DNA of 64,000 bases, taken from positions 620,001-684,000 of the forward strand of contig CAXYEK010000001.1 in assembly GCA_964276235.1 (NCBI GenBank), written 5' to 3'. The position numbers were made by a program, and so were the translations under genes. Source of the DNA: SCGC-AAA076-P13 sp964276235. GTDB taxonomy: Bacteria > Pseudomonadota > Gammaproteobacteria > Magnimaribacterales > D2472. The notes under the pieces were generated by a model. It was not told the origin of the DNA and searched no databases. It saw only the letters and a program-made list of their open reading frames with translations. Positions 32,895 through 41,876 of this stretch are shown here, one piece after another. Within the stretch, counting starts at the first letter, position 1. Each line of letters starts with the position of its first letter.

Positions 32895-33786
32895 ATGCAA
32901 GTATTACAAGGAAGTTTAGTTGCTTTAGTAACGCCAATGTTTCCAAATGGTGACGTAGATTATGTGTCTCTTGAAAGATTGATAGACTGGCATATTGAAG
33001 AAGGAACGGATGGAATTGTATCTGTAGGTACTACCGGAGAGTCAGCAACACTCAACCTCAACGAACATATAGAAGTAATTAGTCATACATGTAAATATAT
33101 AAATAAAAGAGTTCCAGTTATCGCAGGAACTGGAGCAAATTCTACAAAAGAAGCTGTAGAATTGACGCAGGAGTCAAAATTAATAGGGGCTGACTATGCT
33201 CTTATAGTTACCCCTTATTACAACAAACCAAACCAAAAAGGCTTAATATCTCATTATGAAACTATAGCCGATGCTGCAGATATAAATCAGATTTTATATA
33301 ATGTTCCATCAAGAACTGCTTGTGATATGCATCCCAAAACCGTAGACATCCTTTCTAGCCATAAAAACATAGTAGGAATAAAAGAGGCTGTAGATGATAT
33401 GGCTAGAATTAAAGAATTAGTAGATATCTCTAAGAATTCAGAAGGTAATTTCTTTATATATTCGGGTGATGATCCAACCTTTCATGGAATCTATGAATAT
33501 AGGAACTCATGGAGTTATTTCTGTTGCAGCAAATGTCATACCTAAATCTATTTCAAATATATGTAAATTGATGAAAAATGATTCCTTTGATGAGGCTAGA
33601 TTATTGAACATTAACAATTCAAATCTATATAAATTACTATTTACAGAGTCTAATCCGATTCCTGTTAAATGGATGCTTTACAGAATGGGATTAATTCAAA
33701 ATGCAATTAGACTACCTTTAATAGAATTAGATAAAAATTTTCATGATGAAATTACATCTGAGATGCTAAAATTGGAACTACTATGA
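32895..33786 (+). CDS. dapA: 4-hydroxy-tetrahydrodipicolinate synthase, frame broken once
   Basis: First committed enzyme of lysine/diaminopimelate synthesis. It has the N-terminal ALVTPMFPNGDVD, GTTGES, YYNKPNQKG, catalytic Tyr in YNVPSRT and Schiff-base Lys in VGIKEA. At about 33480-33483 (CCAACCTTTCATG) one surplus base shifts the frame: the first part would end in nonsense at 33545, while the correct sequence (ESMNIGTHGVISVAANV) continues in the next frame to 33786. Removing one T or C restores a normal 296-residue DapA. I take ATG 32895; a TTG lies one codon upstream. Overlaps bamC by 4 bp. Confidence 0.93.
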
Positions 33787-34768
33787 TTAAAAAATTATTA
33801 ACCATTAATTTAGTATTAATCCTATCTTCTTGTTCTTATATATCTGGACCGGAAGGATTTTTCCCAAGCTACCAAATATGATTTTCTTATCAGAATCCGT
33901 TGAAAAAGAAATAATTCTCCCTGAAAACCTTAGTCTTGAGTCTGTCGAAAATCATTATCCTGTTGTTGCTCTTCAAGAAGGAATTTCTGATCAAGATGTT
34001 CCCAGACCAAGGCAGATATTTGCTTCATCGGGTGATAGTTCAGTTCAACTTAGAAGGCTGGGTCAGTTGTTATGGATTTATATAGAAACTCTTCCATCAA
34101 CCTCTTGGCCAATATCTAAAAGTTACTGGGATACATCTTCCTACGAAGTACTCAACTCAAATCCAGATACAGGTGTTATTGAAATTGATTTTGATGAATC
34201 ATCAATATTGCAAATGAAAATAGAACATGGAATAAAAGAAGCATCTACTGAAATATTTTTAAATAAAATAGATAAAAGTAATAGTGAAATGATTGCTGAT
34301 TCAGTGTTTATTCAAGCTGAACTTGAAAAAATAGTTAATTATTTTGCAGAATCAATTAATACTTTCACTGGTACTTCCCTGGCCGCACAGAATCTCAATG
34401 AAATGAAAAAAGCTAAAATATTCACTGAAAATGGCCAAACTGTTATTGAATTAGACCTTAATTTTGATAGGGCATGGTCATCTGTAAGTAAGGCCATGGC
34501 AGCTGCAAATATTGTTGCTAACGATAAAGATAGAAGTAATGGAATTTTTTACGTCAGTTACAGCAAAGAAGAGGATGAAGGATTCTTTTCTTTTCTTGGC
34601 TTTGGTCAAGAAAAAGGAGGCTCTGAAAATTTATTTAATCAAGAAGCACAATTCGAAGTAAAAATAAGTGAAAAAAATAATAAAACCTATGTTCGAGCCA
34701 AATCAAATAATGATAAAATTGATGACTCAGAAGAACTATTATCAAAAATTAACGAGTCACTAAGCTAA
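33783..34768 (+). CDS. bamC: BamC-like outer membrane assembly lipoprotein, frame broken near N-terminus
   Basis: The ATG at 33783 opens a lipoprotein signal peptide with lipobox LSSC (Cys near 17), but this frame stops at 33878. The rest (LSESVEKEI onward) runs to 34768 in a frame two bases away, so two +1 insertions between about 33861 and 33886 are the simplest reading. The restored product would be about 327 residues, with helix-grip domains as in BamC (LGQLLWIY, FDRAWSSVSKAMAAANI, VRAKSNNDK). Identity rests on lipobox, pattern and the dapA-bamC-purC order. BamC is an accessory subunit of the BAM complex. Confidence 0.78.
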
Positions 34769-35484
34769 TGGAAAAAATTAAAGAACTAACAAAAGGTAAA
34801 GCTAAGTCTTTATATACAACAACAAACGACGATCATTTAATAATGCATTTTAGTGATGACACTTCTGCATTTGATGGTAAAAAGAAAGAAGCTCTTTTAG
34901 GAAAAGGTTCTGTTAACAATCAATTCAATGCCTTCATAATGGACCATCTTGATAAGAATGGTGTTGAAACACATCATATAGAAGTTCTTAATAACAATGA
35001 TTCCTTAGTACATAAGCTTTCCATGTTTCCAATTGAGTGCGTAATAAGAAATAGAGCATCAGGCTCCATATGTAGAAGACTTGGGACAGAAGATGGTTTA
35101 ATTCTTGAAGAACCATTATTTGAATTTTTCTTAAAAGATGATGATCTTGGCGACCCTTTAATAAATGACGAACACATTCTTTCATTTGGATGGGCATCTA
35201 GAGATCAAATAGATGCTATGAAGAAGCTTACATACAAAGTGAATTCGATACTTTCAGAATTATTCATTAATTCAGGATTAATACTAGTAGACTTCAAAGT
35301 TGAATACGGAGTTTCTGGAGAAAAAATTCTTCTTGCAGATGAGTTTACTCCAGATGGATGTAGATTATGGGATTCAGAAACCTTAAAAAAAATGGATAAA
35401 GATAGATTCAGACAAGGTCTTGGAGATGTTGTTGAGTCTTATCATCAAGTAGCTGATAGATTAGGCATGAATATCAATACTTGA
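34768..35484 (+). CDS. purC: Phosphoribosylaminoimidazole-succinocarboxamide synthase
   Basis: SAICAR synthetase of de novo purine synthesis, joining CAIR and aspartate with ATP. The 238 residues show LTKGKAKSLYTT, FSDDTSAFDGKKK, ECVIRNRASGS and LADEFTPDGCRLWD, all family signatures. It overlaps bamC by 1 bp. The stop codon (35482-35484) lies inside the IscR box and the -35 of the next promoter. Confidence 0.98.
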   Translation: MEKIKELTKGKAKSLYTTTNDDHLIMHFSDDTSAFDGKKKEALLGKGSVNNQFNAFIMDHLDKNGVETHHIEVLNNNDSLVHKLSMFPIECVIRNRASGSICRRLGTEDGLILEEPLFEFFLKDDDLGDPLINDEHILSFGWASRDQIDAMKKLTYKVNSILSELFINSGLILVDFKVEYGVSGEKILLADEFTPDGCRLWDSETLKKMDKDRFRQGLGDVVESYHQVADRLGMNINT

Positions 35485-35501
35485 CTAAAATAGTCAAGTA
35501 T
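35477..35501 (+). promoter_or_regulatory. Type 1 IscR binding site
   Basis: The 25-base sequence has arms ATACTTGACT (35477-35486) and AGTCAAGTAT (35492-35501) around AAAAT. It is a full match to the E. coli type 1 motif recognised by [2Fe-2S]-IscR, and a perfect inverted repeat. It covers the -35 of iscR, implying negative autoregulation by Fe-S status. Confidence 0.92.
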
Positions 35502-35508
35502 TTATAAT
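35481..35508 (+). promoter_or_regulatory. isc operon promoter
   Basis: TTGACT (35481-35486), 16 bp spacer, perfect TATAAT (35503-35508). The predicted start (about 35514-35516) falls on the iscR GTG codon at 35515, and no SD precedes that GTG, so the iscR mRNA may be leaderless. Confidence 0.75.
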
Positions 35509-35514
35509 TCACGC

Positions 35515-35949
35515 GTGAGATTAACCACTAAGAGTAGGTACGCGGTAAATGCACTAACTGAGCTTCGCATTCTTGAATCTAATGGTCCCGTTTCACTGTC
35601 CGATATTTCAAATAATCAAAATATAGAATTATCTTATTTAGAACAAATTTTTAGAAAATTAAGAATTGCAGGAATTGTAAAAAGTATTAGAGGAAGAAAA
35701 GGGGGTTATTTATACGCAAAGGATCCATCTAATATATCAATAAAAGAGATTATGAATGCGGTTGAGGAGGATATGGATGCTACTAGTTGTAATGGATCTA
35801 GTACATGCCATCATGGAAAGAAATGTAACACACATAATTTATGGCATGAATTGAATCAAGTTGTTGATAATTATTTGAGTAAAATAACTATAAATAACCT
35901 TGTAGAATCGAATAACAGTCCATATATAAGTTTAAGAGAGATAAATTAA
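35515..35949 (+). CDS. iscR: Fe-S cluster-sensing transcription factor IscR
   Basis: Rrf2-family winged-helix regulator of the isc operon, 144 residues, GTG start. The HTH (LSYLEQIFRKLRIAGIVKSIRGRKGGY) and the cluster ligands C92, C98, C104 and H107 are at the same numbers as in E. coli IscR. A perfect type 1 site overlaps its own promoter. It starts the order iscR-iscS-iscU-iscA-fdx-iscX. Confidence 0.98.
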   Translation: MRLTTKSRYAVNALTELRILESNGPVSLSDISNNQNIELSYLEQIFRKLRIAGIVKSIRGRKGGYLYAKDPSNISIKEIMNAVEEDMDATSCNGSSTCHHGKKCNTHNLWHELNQVVDNYLSKITINNLVESNNSPYISLREIN

Positions 35950-37170
35950 ATGAGCACACAATCAACAATTTATTTAGATTACGCTTCGACAACTCCGGTT
36001 GATCCTAGAGTAGCATCTAAAATGATGAAATTTTTAACACCTGATGGTGAGTTTGGTAATCCTGCATCTAGGTCTCATCGTTTTGGATGGAAGGCTGATG
36101 AAGCAGTGGAAGAGGCAAGGTCTCATGTTGCAAATCTTGTTAACTGTGATCCTAGAGAAATTGTTTGGACTTCTGGAGCAACAGAAGCTGATAATTTAGC
36201 TGTAAAAGGAGTTGCTAGATTTTACAAATCAAAAGGCAATCATATTATTACATCAAAAATAGAGCATAAAGCTGTTCTTGATCCATGTCGACAACTTGAA
36301 AGAGAGGGCTTTGAAGTTACATATTTAGAACCCAATGAGGGCGGTGTAATAAATCCAAAAGATGTGAAAGCTGCAATGAAAGATACGACAATCCTAATAT
36401 CTCTTATGCATATAAATAATGAATTAGGCTCATTGAACGATTTAACTGAAATAGGAAATATTGCTAGAGAGGCTGGGACATTTTTTCATGTAGATGCAGC
36501 TCAGAGCACTGGAAAAGTAGATATTGATTTATCAAAATTACCCGTAGACTTAATGTCTTTTTCGGCTCATAAAACATATGGACCAAAAGGAATAGGTGCT
36601 TTGTTCGTGAGAAGAAAGCCTAGGGTCAGAATAGAAGCCTTGATTCATGGAGGTGGACATGAAAGGGGAATGAGATCAGGGACTTTAGCAACTCATCAAA
36701 TTGTGGGTATGGGCGAAGCATTTAGAATAGCTAAAGAAGAAATGAAACAAGATAATGATAAAATTAAAGCCTTCCATGAAAAGTTTTTAAGAGAGGCTAT
36801 GAAGATAGAGCATGCATATCTTAATGGTGATATAGAGAATAAAGTACCAAATATTCTTAATATCAGTTTTAATTTTGTAGAAGGCGAATCTCTAATCATG
36901 GGATTAAAAGATATAGCAGTTTCTTCAGGCTCTGCCTGCACATCAGCAAGTTTAGAGCCATCATATGTATTGAGAGCACTTGGAAGAAAAGATGAACTAG
37001 CACACAGTTCTATTAGATTTTCTTTTGGAAGGTTCACAAAGGAAGAAGATATAGATAAAACATTATCTATATTACATAACGTTGTCGAAAGACTAAGAGA
37101 GTTGTCTCCATTATGGGAGATGCATTTAGATGGTATTGATCTCGATACCGTTCAGTGGAGTTCTCATTAA
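35950..37170 (+). CDS. iscS: Cysteine desulfurase IscS
   Basis: PLP enzyme that supplies sulfur for Fe-S clusters and tRNA thiolation. The 406 residues contain the N-terminal YLDYASTTPVDPRV, PLP Lys in SFSAHKTYGPKG, the mobile-loop nucleophile in SSGSACTSASLEPSYVL and the C-terminal SPLWEMHLDGIDLDTVQWSSH typical of IscS. It begins immediately after the iscR stop. Confidence 0.99.
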   Translation: MSTQSTIYLDYASTTPVDPRVASKMMKFLTPDGEFGNPASRSHRFGWKADEAVEEARSHVANLVNCDPREIVWTSGATEADNLAVKGVARFYKSKGNHIITSKIEHKAVLDPCRQLEREGFEVTYLEPNEGGVINPKDVKAAMKDTTILISLMHINNELGSLNDLTEIGNIAREAGTFFHVDAAQSTGKVDIDLSKLPVDLMSFSAHKTYGPKGIGALFVRRKPRVRIEALIHGGGHERGMRSGTLATHQIVGMGEAFRIAKEEMKQDNDKIKAFHEKFLREAMKIEHAYLNGDIENKVPNILNISFNFVEGESLIMGLKDIAVSSGSACTSASLEPSYVLRALGRKDELAHSSIRFSFGRFTKEEDIDKTLSILHNVVERLRELSPLWEMHLDGIDLDTVQWSSH

Positions 37171-37185
37171 AAGTAGGAATAAATT

Positions 37186-37590
37186 ATGGCATATAGTAAA
37201 AAAGTAGTAGATAAGTTTGAAAACACTTTAAATAATCCAAAAGCATTTAATGTTGGAAGGTTTGATCCGTCGGAGGAAAACATTGGAACAGGGATGGTTG
37301 GTGCACCAGCTTGCGGTGATGTAATGAAGTTACAAATAAAATGTGAACCAAAAGGTAATACCCATGTTATTAAAGATGTAAAATTTAAAACTTATGGTTG
37401 CGGTTCAGCAATCGCATCTTCCAGTGAGTTAGTCGAAATGCTTATTGGAAAAACATTAGAAGAGGCTAAAGATATCAAAAACAAAGAAATCGTTGATGCT
37501 CTAGAGCTACCTCCAATAAAAATTCATTGTTCCGTCTTAGCAGAAGACTCCATTAAACAAGCAATAGAAGATTACGAATCTAAACAATAG
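37186..37590 (+). CDS. iscU: Fe-S cluster scaffold IscU
   Basis: Scaffold on which [2Fe-2S] clusters are built. The 134 residues keep the three ligands C43 (GAPACGDVMK), C72 (YGCGSAIA) and C115 (IHCSVLAED). The HscA-recognition motif reads LPPIK (108-112) where E. coli has LPPVK, a conservative change. hscB and hscA, which act on this motif, are missing from the operon. Confidence 0.98.
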   Translation: MAYSKKVVDKFENTLNNPKAFNVGRFDPSEENIGTGMVGAPACGDVMKLQIKCEPKGNTHVIKDVKFKTYGCGSAIASSSELVEMLIGKTLEEAKDIKNKEIVDALELPPIKIHCSVLAEDSIKQAIEDYESKQ

Positions 37591-37600
37591 GTATCTTTTA

Positions 37601-37942
37601 ATGGAAAGTTTTAGTTCAACTGATATAAATTTTTCTGATAAAGCAATATCTCATTTTCTTGCCAGTATCGATTCTAGAGGCAAAGGTATTGGAGTTAAAA
37701 TTGGAGTACGAAAGGCTGGATGTTCTGGATATGAATATTTTTTTGATTTTATAGATGATCATCATGAGGGTTATGCCATTTTTGAAAAAAATGGTTGCAA
37801 AGTATTTGTAGATTATCAGAGCCTAGACTATCTTAAAGGTACTCTTGTTGATTACTCTGAAGATGGGCTCAATAAAGGCATCAAATTTGTAAATCCCAAC
37901 GCTAAAGCTGTTTGTGGCTGTGGCGAAAGCTTTACTGTCTAA
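37601..37942 (+). CDS. iscA: Fe-S assembly A-type carrier protein IscA
   Basis: HesB/IscA family carrier of 113 residues. The conserved Cys are in VRKAGCSGYEY and the C-terminal CGCGESF. It lies between iscU and fdx. In most gammaproteobacteria hscB-hscA come next; here fdx begins 2 bp after the iscA stop. Confidence 0.96.
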   Translation: MESFSSTDINFSDKAISHFLASIDSRGKGIGVKIGVRKAGCSGYEYFFDFIDDHHEGYAIFEKNGCKVFVDYQSLDYLKGTLVDYSEDGLNKGIKFVNPNAKAVCGCGESFTV

Positions 37943-37944
37943 AA

Positions 37945-38286
37945 ATGGCAAAAATCAAAATTTGGCCACATGAGGAGCTTTGTCCCAATGGTGTAGAAAT
38001 CGAATCACTTCCAAATGAAACAATATGTGAGGCTGCTTTAAGAGAAGGAATTAAAATTGAACATGCTTGTGAGATGTCTTGCGCTTGTACAACATGTCAC
38101 TGTATTGTTAGAAAAGGTTTCGAGAGTATGAATGAAGCAAGTGACATTGAGGAAGATATGTTAGATAAGGCATGGGGGCTAGAGCAAAAATCAAGACTAA
38201 GTTGCCAAGCAGTTCCTCCAATTGATGAAGATATTGAAATAGAATTACCTAAATATAATATAAACATGGTTTCAGAAGATCATTAA
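37945..38286 (+). CDS. fdx: [2Fe-2S] ferredoxin of the ISC system
   Basis: Adrenodoxin-type ferredoxin of about 113 residues that donates electrons for cluster assembly. Cluster ligands are in EHACEMSCACTTCHCIV and SRLSCQAV. The start at ATG 37945 (MAKIKIWPHEELCPNG) fits the family; an upstream in-frame ATG at 37912 lies within iscA and is unlikely. Overlaps iscX by 1 bp. Confidence 0.96.
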   Translation: MAKIKIWPHEELCPNGVEIESLPNETICEAALREGIKIEHACEMSCACTTCHCIVRKGFESMNEASDIEEDMLDKAWGLEQKSRLSCQAVPPIDEDIEIELPKYNINMVSEDH

Positions 38287-38489
38287 TGAATAATTTAGAA
38301 TGGCTTGACGTTGGAGATATAGCAATCGAGTTATATGAAAACTTTCCTGATATTGATCCACAATGGATTAGTTTTCCAGATTTGCATTCAAAAATATGTA
38401 ATTTAAAGAATTTCATAGGAGATCCTTCTAAATCTAATGAGCAAATTTTAGAGGCTATTCAGATGTTATGGATAGAAGAATATCTATAA
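38286..38489 (+). CDS. iscX: Fe-S assembly protein IscX
   Basis: Small acidic protein (67 residues) binding IscS and iron, modulating sulfur transfer. It has LEWLDVGDIAIELYENFPDIDP and the C-terminal LEAIQMLWIEEYL. The terminal position in the isc operon before ndk matches the family. It overlaps fdx by 1 bp. Confidence 0.95.
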   Translation: MNNLEWLDVGDIAIELYENFPDIDPQWISFPDLHSKICNLKNFIGDPSKSNEQILEAIQMLWIEEYL

Positions 38490-38530
38490 GTCCCATATAA
38501 TAGCCTAAATTTTTTTTAGGAAACATAATC

Positions 38531-38956
38531 ATGGCTATAGAACAAACATTATCAATTATTAAACCAGACGCAGTTGCTAAGAATCTTATTGGTAAGATTA
38601 TTTCTAGATTTGAAGACAACGGTCTTCATCTAGTTGCTGGCAAGTTAGTCCATCTTTCTGATGAAATGGCTTCAGGGTTTTATGCTGAACACGAAGGAAG
38701 ACCATTCTTTAATGATTTAAAAAAATTCATGACCTCAGGACCAGTTTTTGTTCAAGTGCTGGAAGGTGAAGGAGCTATTTTAAAAAATAGAGAACTTATG
38801 GGTAATACAAATCCTCAAGAAGCAGATCCTGGAACTATTAGAGCGGATTTTGCAAAAAGTATTGATGCTAATGCTGTTCATGGATCTGATTCCGAGACCA
38901 GTGCAATTAGGGAGATTAATTATTTTTTCAAAGATGAAGAAGTAATGTCTAAATAA
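38531..38956 (+). CDS. ndk: Nucleoside diphosphate kinase
   Basis: Phosphotransferase balancing NTP pools. The 141 residues include LSIIKPDAVAKNLIG and the active-site His in NAVHGSDSETSA. A perfect TATAAT (38496-38501) and an SD-like AGGAAA lie just upstream, so it may have its own promoter, though no good -35 is visible. Order isc-ndk-rlmN is canonical. Confidence 0.98.
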   Translation: MAIEQTLSIIKPDAVAKNLIGKIISRFEDNGLHLVAGKLVHLSDEMASGFYAEHEGRPFFNDLKKFMTSGPVFVQVLEGEGAILKNRELMGNTNPQEADPGTIRADFAKSIDANAVHGSDSETSAIREINYFFKDEEVMSK

Positions 38957-38959
38957 GTT

Positions 38960-40042
38960 TTGGAAAAAAAAGAAAATCTTTTAGGTTACTCAATAAATTC
39001 ATTAGAAGTTTTCTTTGCTAGCATTAATGAGCCAAAATTTAGAGCTAAACAGGTTTTAAAGTGGATTCATCAAAAAGGAATAATAGATTTTAGTCAGATG
39101 ACTGATTTAAATAAATTACTCAGAGAAAAACTAGAATCTATTGCGTGCATAATTCCTCCTGAAGTAGAAGAAATTCATTCATCGCCAGAAGGCACAAAAA
39201 AATATCTAATAAAACTATCCTCTGGTTCAATGGTTGAGATGGTCAAAATTCCAGAAAAAAAGAGAATGACACTTTGCATATCTTCGCAAGCTGGATGTGC
39301 ACTTCAATGTACTTTTTGCGCCACAGGCGCTCAAGGTTTTGAAAAAAATTTAACGGCAGATGAAATAATTGGGCAAGTATGGCTTGCAAACTTTCATGAG
39401 GATGATGTTACGCCTATAACTAATGTTGTTTTTATGGGTATGGGAGAGCCATTATTAAACTTTAACCCTGTAATAGAGTCAGCAAAAATAATGAAAGATC
39501 AAATGGCATATGGGCTCTCAAGGAAAAGAATTACTATTAGCACATCAGGAATCACGCCTCAAATAGATAAGCTTTCAGAGTCAATTGATGTTTCTTTAGC
39601 AATCTCTCTTCATGCACCAATAAATGAATTAAGAGATGAAATAGTTCCTATAAATAAAAAATATCCAATTAGTGAATTGATAAAGTCGTGTAAAAGCTAC
39701 CTAGACAGTTATGACGGCAAGAGAAGTATAACTATTGAATATGTTTTAATTGATGGTGTGAATGATTCCCCCGAATTGGCAAGAAAATTAACAAAACTAC
39801 TTTCAGATGTCGCATGTAAAATTAATTTAATCCCTTTTAATCCCTTTGATGGCTCAAATTATAAAAGATCAAGTAAAAAAAATATTTTAGAGTTTAAAAA
39901 TATTTTAATGAAGAAGGGCTTTATCACAACATTAAGAATAACAAGAGGAGATGCAATAGATGGTGCTTGTGGACAGTTAGTTGGAAAGCTAACAAAATCA
40001 GTGAAAGGTAAAAAACTCATTAGTCATCAGTCTATATCGTGA
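38960..40042 (+). CDS. rlmN: Dual-specificity rRNA/tRNA adenine-C2 methyltransferase RlmN
   Basis: Radical-SAM enzyme that methylates 23S A2503 and tRNA A37. The 360 residues show the cluster motif CALQCTFC, FMGMGEPLLN, KRITISTSG and the C-terminal CGQL containing the methyl-carrying Cys. The start is TTG at 38960, 3 bp after ndk; the KENLLGYSINSLEVFF N-terminus fits RlmN and there is no nearby ATG. Overlaps rodZ by 4 bp; pilF, often between them, is missing. Confidence 0.96.
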   Translation: MEKKENLLGYSINSLEVFFASINEPKFRAKQVLKWIHQKGIIDFSQMTDLNKLLREKLESIACIIPPEVEEIHSSPEGTKKYLIKLSSGSMVEMVKIPEKKRMTLCISSQAGCALQCTFCATGAQGFEKNLTADEIIGQVWLANFHEDDVTPITNVVFMGMGEPLLNFNPVIESAKIMKDQMAYGLSRKRITISTSGITPQIDKLSESIDVSLAISLHAPINELRDEIVPINKKYPISELIKSCKSYLDSYDGKRSITIEYVLIDGVNDSPELARKLTKLLSDVACKINLIPFNPFDGSNYKRSSKKNILEFKNILMKKGFITTLRITRGDAIDGACGQLVGKLTKSVKGKKLISHQSIS

Positions 40043-40785
40043 TAGAAGATCTAAAATCTGCAAACTCATCTAAAATTGGGAACATGTTTTTTGATGAAAG
40101 GACAAAAAGGTCCCTTTCTATTTCAGATGTTTCAGAAAAAACATTAATAAATATTAAATATTTAAATGCAATAGAGTCAGGTGATTATTCTGATTTTCCA
40201 AGTGAAGGTTTTGCTAGAGCTTATTTTATCAAGTATGCAAATTTCTTATCACTAAGATGTGACTTCCCAGCGATATACGCTACAAAAAATAGAAAAGAAG
40301 AAATTGTGAAAAAATCAGTACCAATGATTAATGATTATTTTTATAAAGCTGTCTCTGCAGTTGGGGTTCTAATTCTGATCTTAGTAGTTTTTATTTTACT
40401 AATTAGCTCTGATAAGAGCATTCAAATAAAATCAGACTTTTCTGAAAGCAGAGCATTTGGAATTGTTGAAATTGTTAAGAAAAATAACATTGAAACTATA
40501 AATCTCTCTAAAAAAGATATCAATTCAGAGCAGTTAATAATAATAAATGAAATTTCTTTAGTATTTAATAATGAATGTTGGATAGAAATTTATTCTGATG
40601 ATAATTTGGTTGAATATCAGCTATTTAATGCTGGTGAGACTTTTCGAAAAATCATAAATAGGCCTTTTAAAATTGTTATAGGGAATGCTGACGCAGTATC
40701 TGGAACATATAATGGTAATATTATTGATTTTATTACCAATGCTAATAGACTTAGAGTAAATACAATTATATTTAATGATGAGTGA
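40039..40785 (+). CDS. rodZ: RodZ-like cytoskeletal protein (HTH, TM, periplasmic domain)
   Basis: Membrane protein that in rods links MreB to the cell-wall machinery. The 248 residues contain a Xre-like HTH (about 15-75, RTKRSLSISDVSEKTLINIKYLNAIESGDY), one membrane helix (about 104-124) and a C-terminal DUF4115-type beta domain (ECWIEIYSDDNLVEYQLFNAGETF). The start codon is GTG at 40039. The rodZ-ispG-hisS context is conserved. It overlaps ispG by 11 bp. Confidence 0.9.
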   Translation: MIEDLKSANSSKIGNMFFDERTKRSLSISDVSEKTLINIKYLNAIESGDYSDFPSEGFARAYFIKYANFLSLRCDFPAIYATKNRKEEIVKKSVPMINDYFYKAVSAVGVLILILVVFILLISSDKSIQIKSDFSESRAFGIVEIVKKNNIETINLSKKDINSEQLIIINEISLVFNNECWIEIYSDDNLVEYQLFNAGETFRKIINRPFKIVIGNADAVSGTYNGNIIDFITNANRLRVNTIIFNDE

Positions 40786-41875
40786 TTGGATAAAAAGAAA
40801 AGACACAAAATCTGTAGATGTTGGAGGTGTCATAGTTGGAGCTGGCAATCCAATTGCTGTCCAGTCGATGACAAATACTAATACTTGTGATGTATTGGCT
40901 ACTGTAAAGCAAATCAATGATTTACAAGCAGCTGGAGCAGACATAGTCAGAGTCTCTGTTCCTGGATTTGATGAAGCTGCAGCTTTTAAGGAAATAAGAA
41001 AGGCGGTTGATATTCCTCTGGTAGCGGATATACATTTTGATTATAAAATTGCTCTAGAAGTAGCAGACTCTGCTGATTGTTTGAGAATTAATCCTGGAAA
41101 TATTGGAAAAGAAAATAAAGTTCGAGAAGTCATTCAAGCAGCTATTCATAACAATGTTCCTATTAGAGTTGGAGTGAATGCAGGCTCTATGGAAAAAGAT
41201 CTCCAAAAAAAATATGGTGAACCTAATGCAGATGCTTTAGTTGAATCAGCATTAAGACATGTTGATATATTAGATAAATTTAATTTTGAAAACTATAAAA
41301 TGAGCTTAAAGGCATCTAATATTGAAATGACAGTAGAAGCTTATAGAAAAATTTCTAAATTAATAAAACAACCTTTGCATCTTGGTATCACCGAAGCAGG
41401 GAGTTATAGAGCCGGAACTGTAAAATCTTCAATAGGTGTTGGCATGCTCTTATCAGAAGGGATAGGAGATACCATAAGAATATCCCTTGCATCAGATCCA
41501 GTAGATGAAATCAAGATAGGATGGGACATACTAAAAAGTTTAAATATTAGAAGTCGAGGAGTCAAAATTATTGCATGCCCAAGTTGTTCAAGACAAAATT
41601 TTAATGTTATTGAGGTAGTGAATGAGTTAGAGGAAAGATTTGAGGACATATCTGAAGATATAGAAATTGCCATCATAGGTTGTTACGTAAATGGACCAGG
41701 TGAAAGTAAAGCTGCTGAAATTGGATTAACTGGAGCAAGCCCTAAAAATCTTTTATATGTTGATGGATCACCTGATAAAAAAATAAGTAGTGAAAATCTT
41801 GTTGAGGAAATTGAAGAAAAAGTTAGAGAAAAATTGGCACTCAGAGATTCAGTAGAAATTATTGCAAGGAGCTAA
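40775..41875 (+). CDS. ispG: 4-hydroxy-3-methylbut-2-enyl diphosphate synthase (flavodoxin)
   Basis: [4Fe-4S] enzyme of the MEP isoprenoid pathway (GcpE), one step after IspF, which is also in this window. The 366 residues have VAVQSMTNT-type start (IAVQSMTNTNTCD), VADIHFDYKIAL, LHLGITEAGS and the cluster Cys in ACPSCSRQ and GCYVNGPGE. Two adjacent ATGs (40775, 40778) are possible starts. hisS follows at once. Confidence 0.97.
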   Translation: MMSDWIKRKDTKSVDVGGVIVGAGNPIAVQSMTNTNTCDVLATVKQINDLQAAGADIVRVSVPGFDEAAAFKEIRKAVDIPLVADIHFDYKIALEVADSADCLRINPGNIGKENKVREVIQAAIHNNVPIRVGVNAGSMEKDLQKKYGEPNADALVESALRHVDILDKFNFENYKMSLKASNIEMTVEAYRKISKLIKQPLHLGITEAGSYRAGTVKSSIGVGMLLSEGIGDTIRISLASDPVDEIKIGWDILKSLNIRSRGVKIIACPSCSRQNFNVIEVVNELEERFEDISEDIEIAIIGCYVNGPGESKAAEIGLTGASPKNLLYVDGSPDKKISSENLVEEIEEKVREKLALRDSVEIIARS

Positions 41876-41876
41876 A

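Noticed and set aside
36696..37037. Minus-strand open frame of 113 codons
   Set aside because: Antisense to iscS and without any family resemblance.
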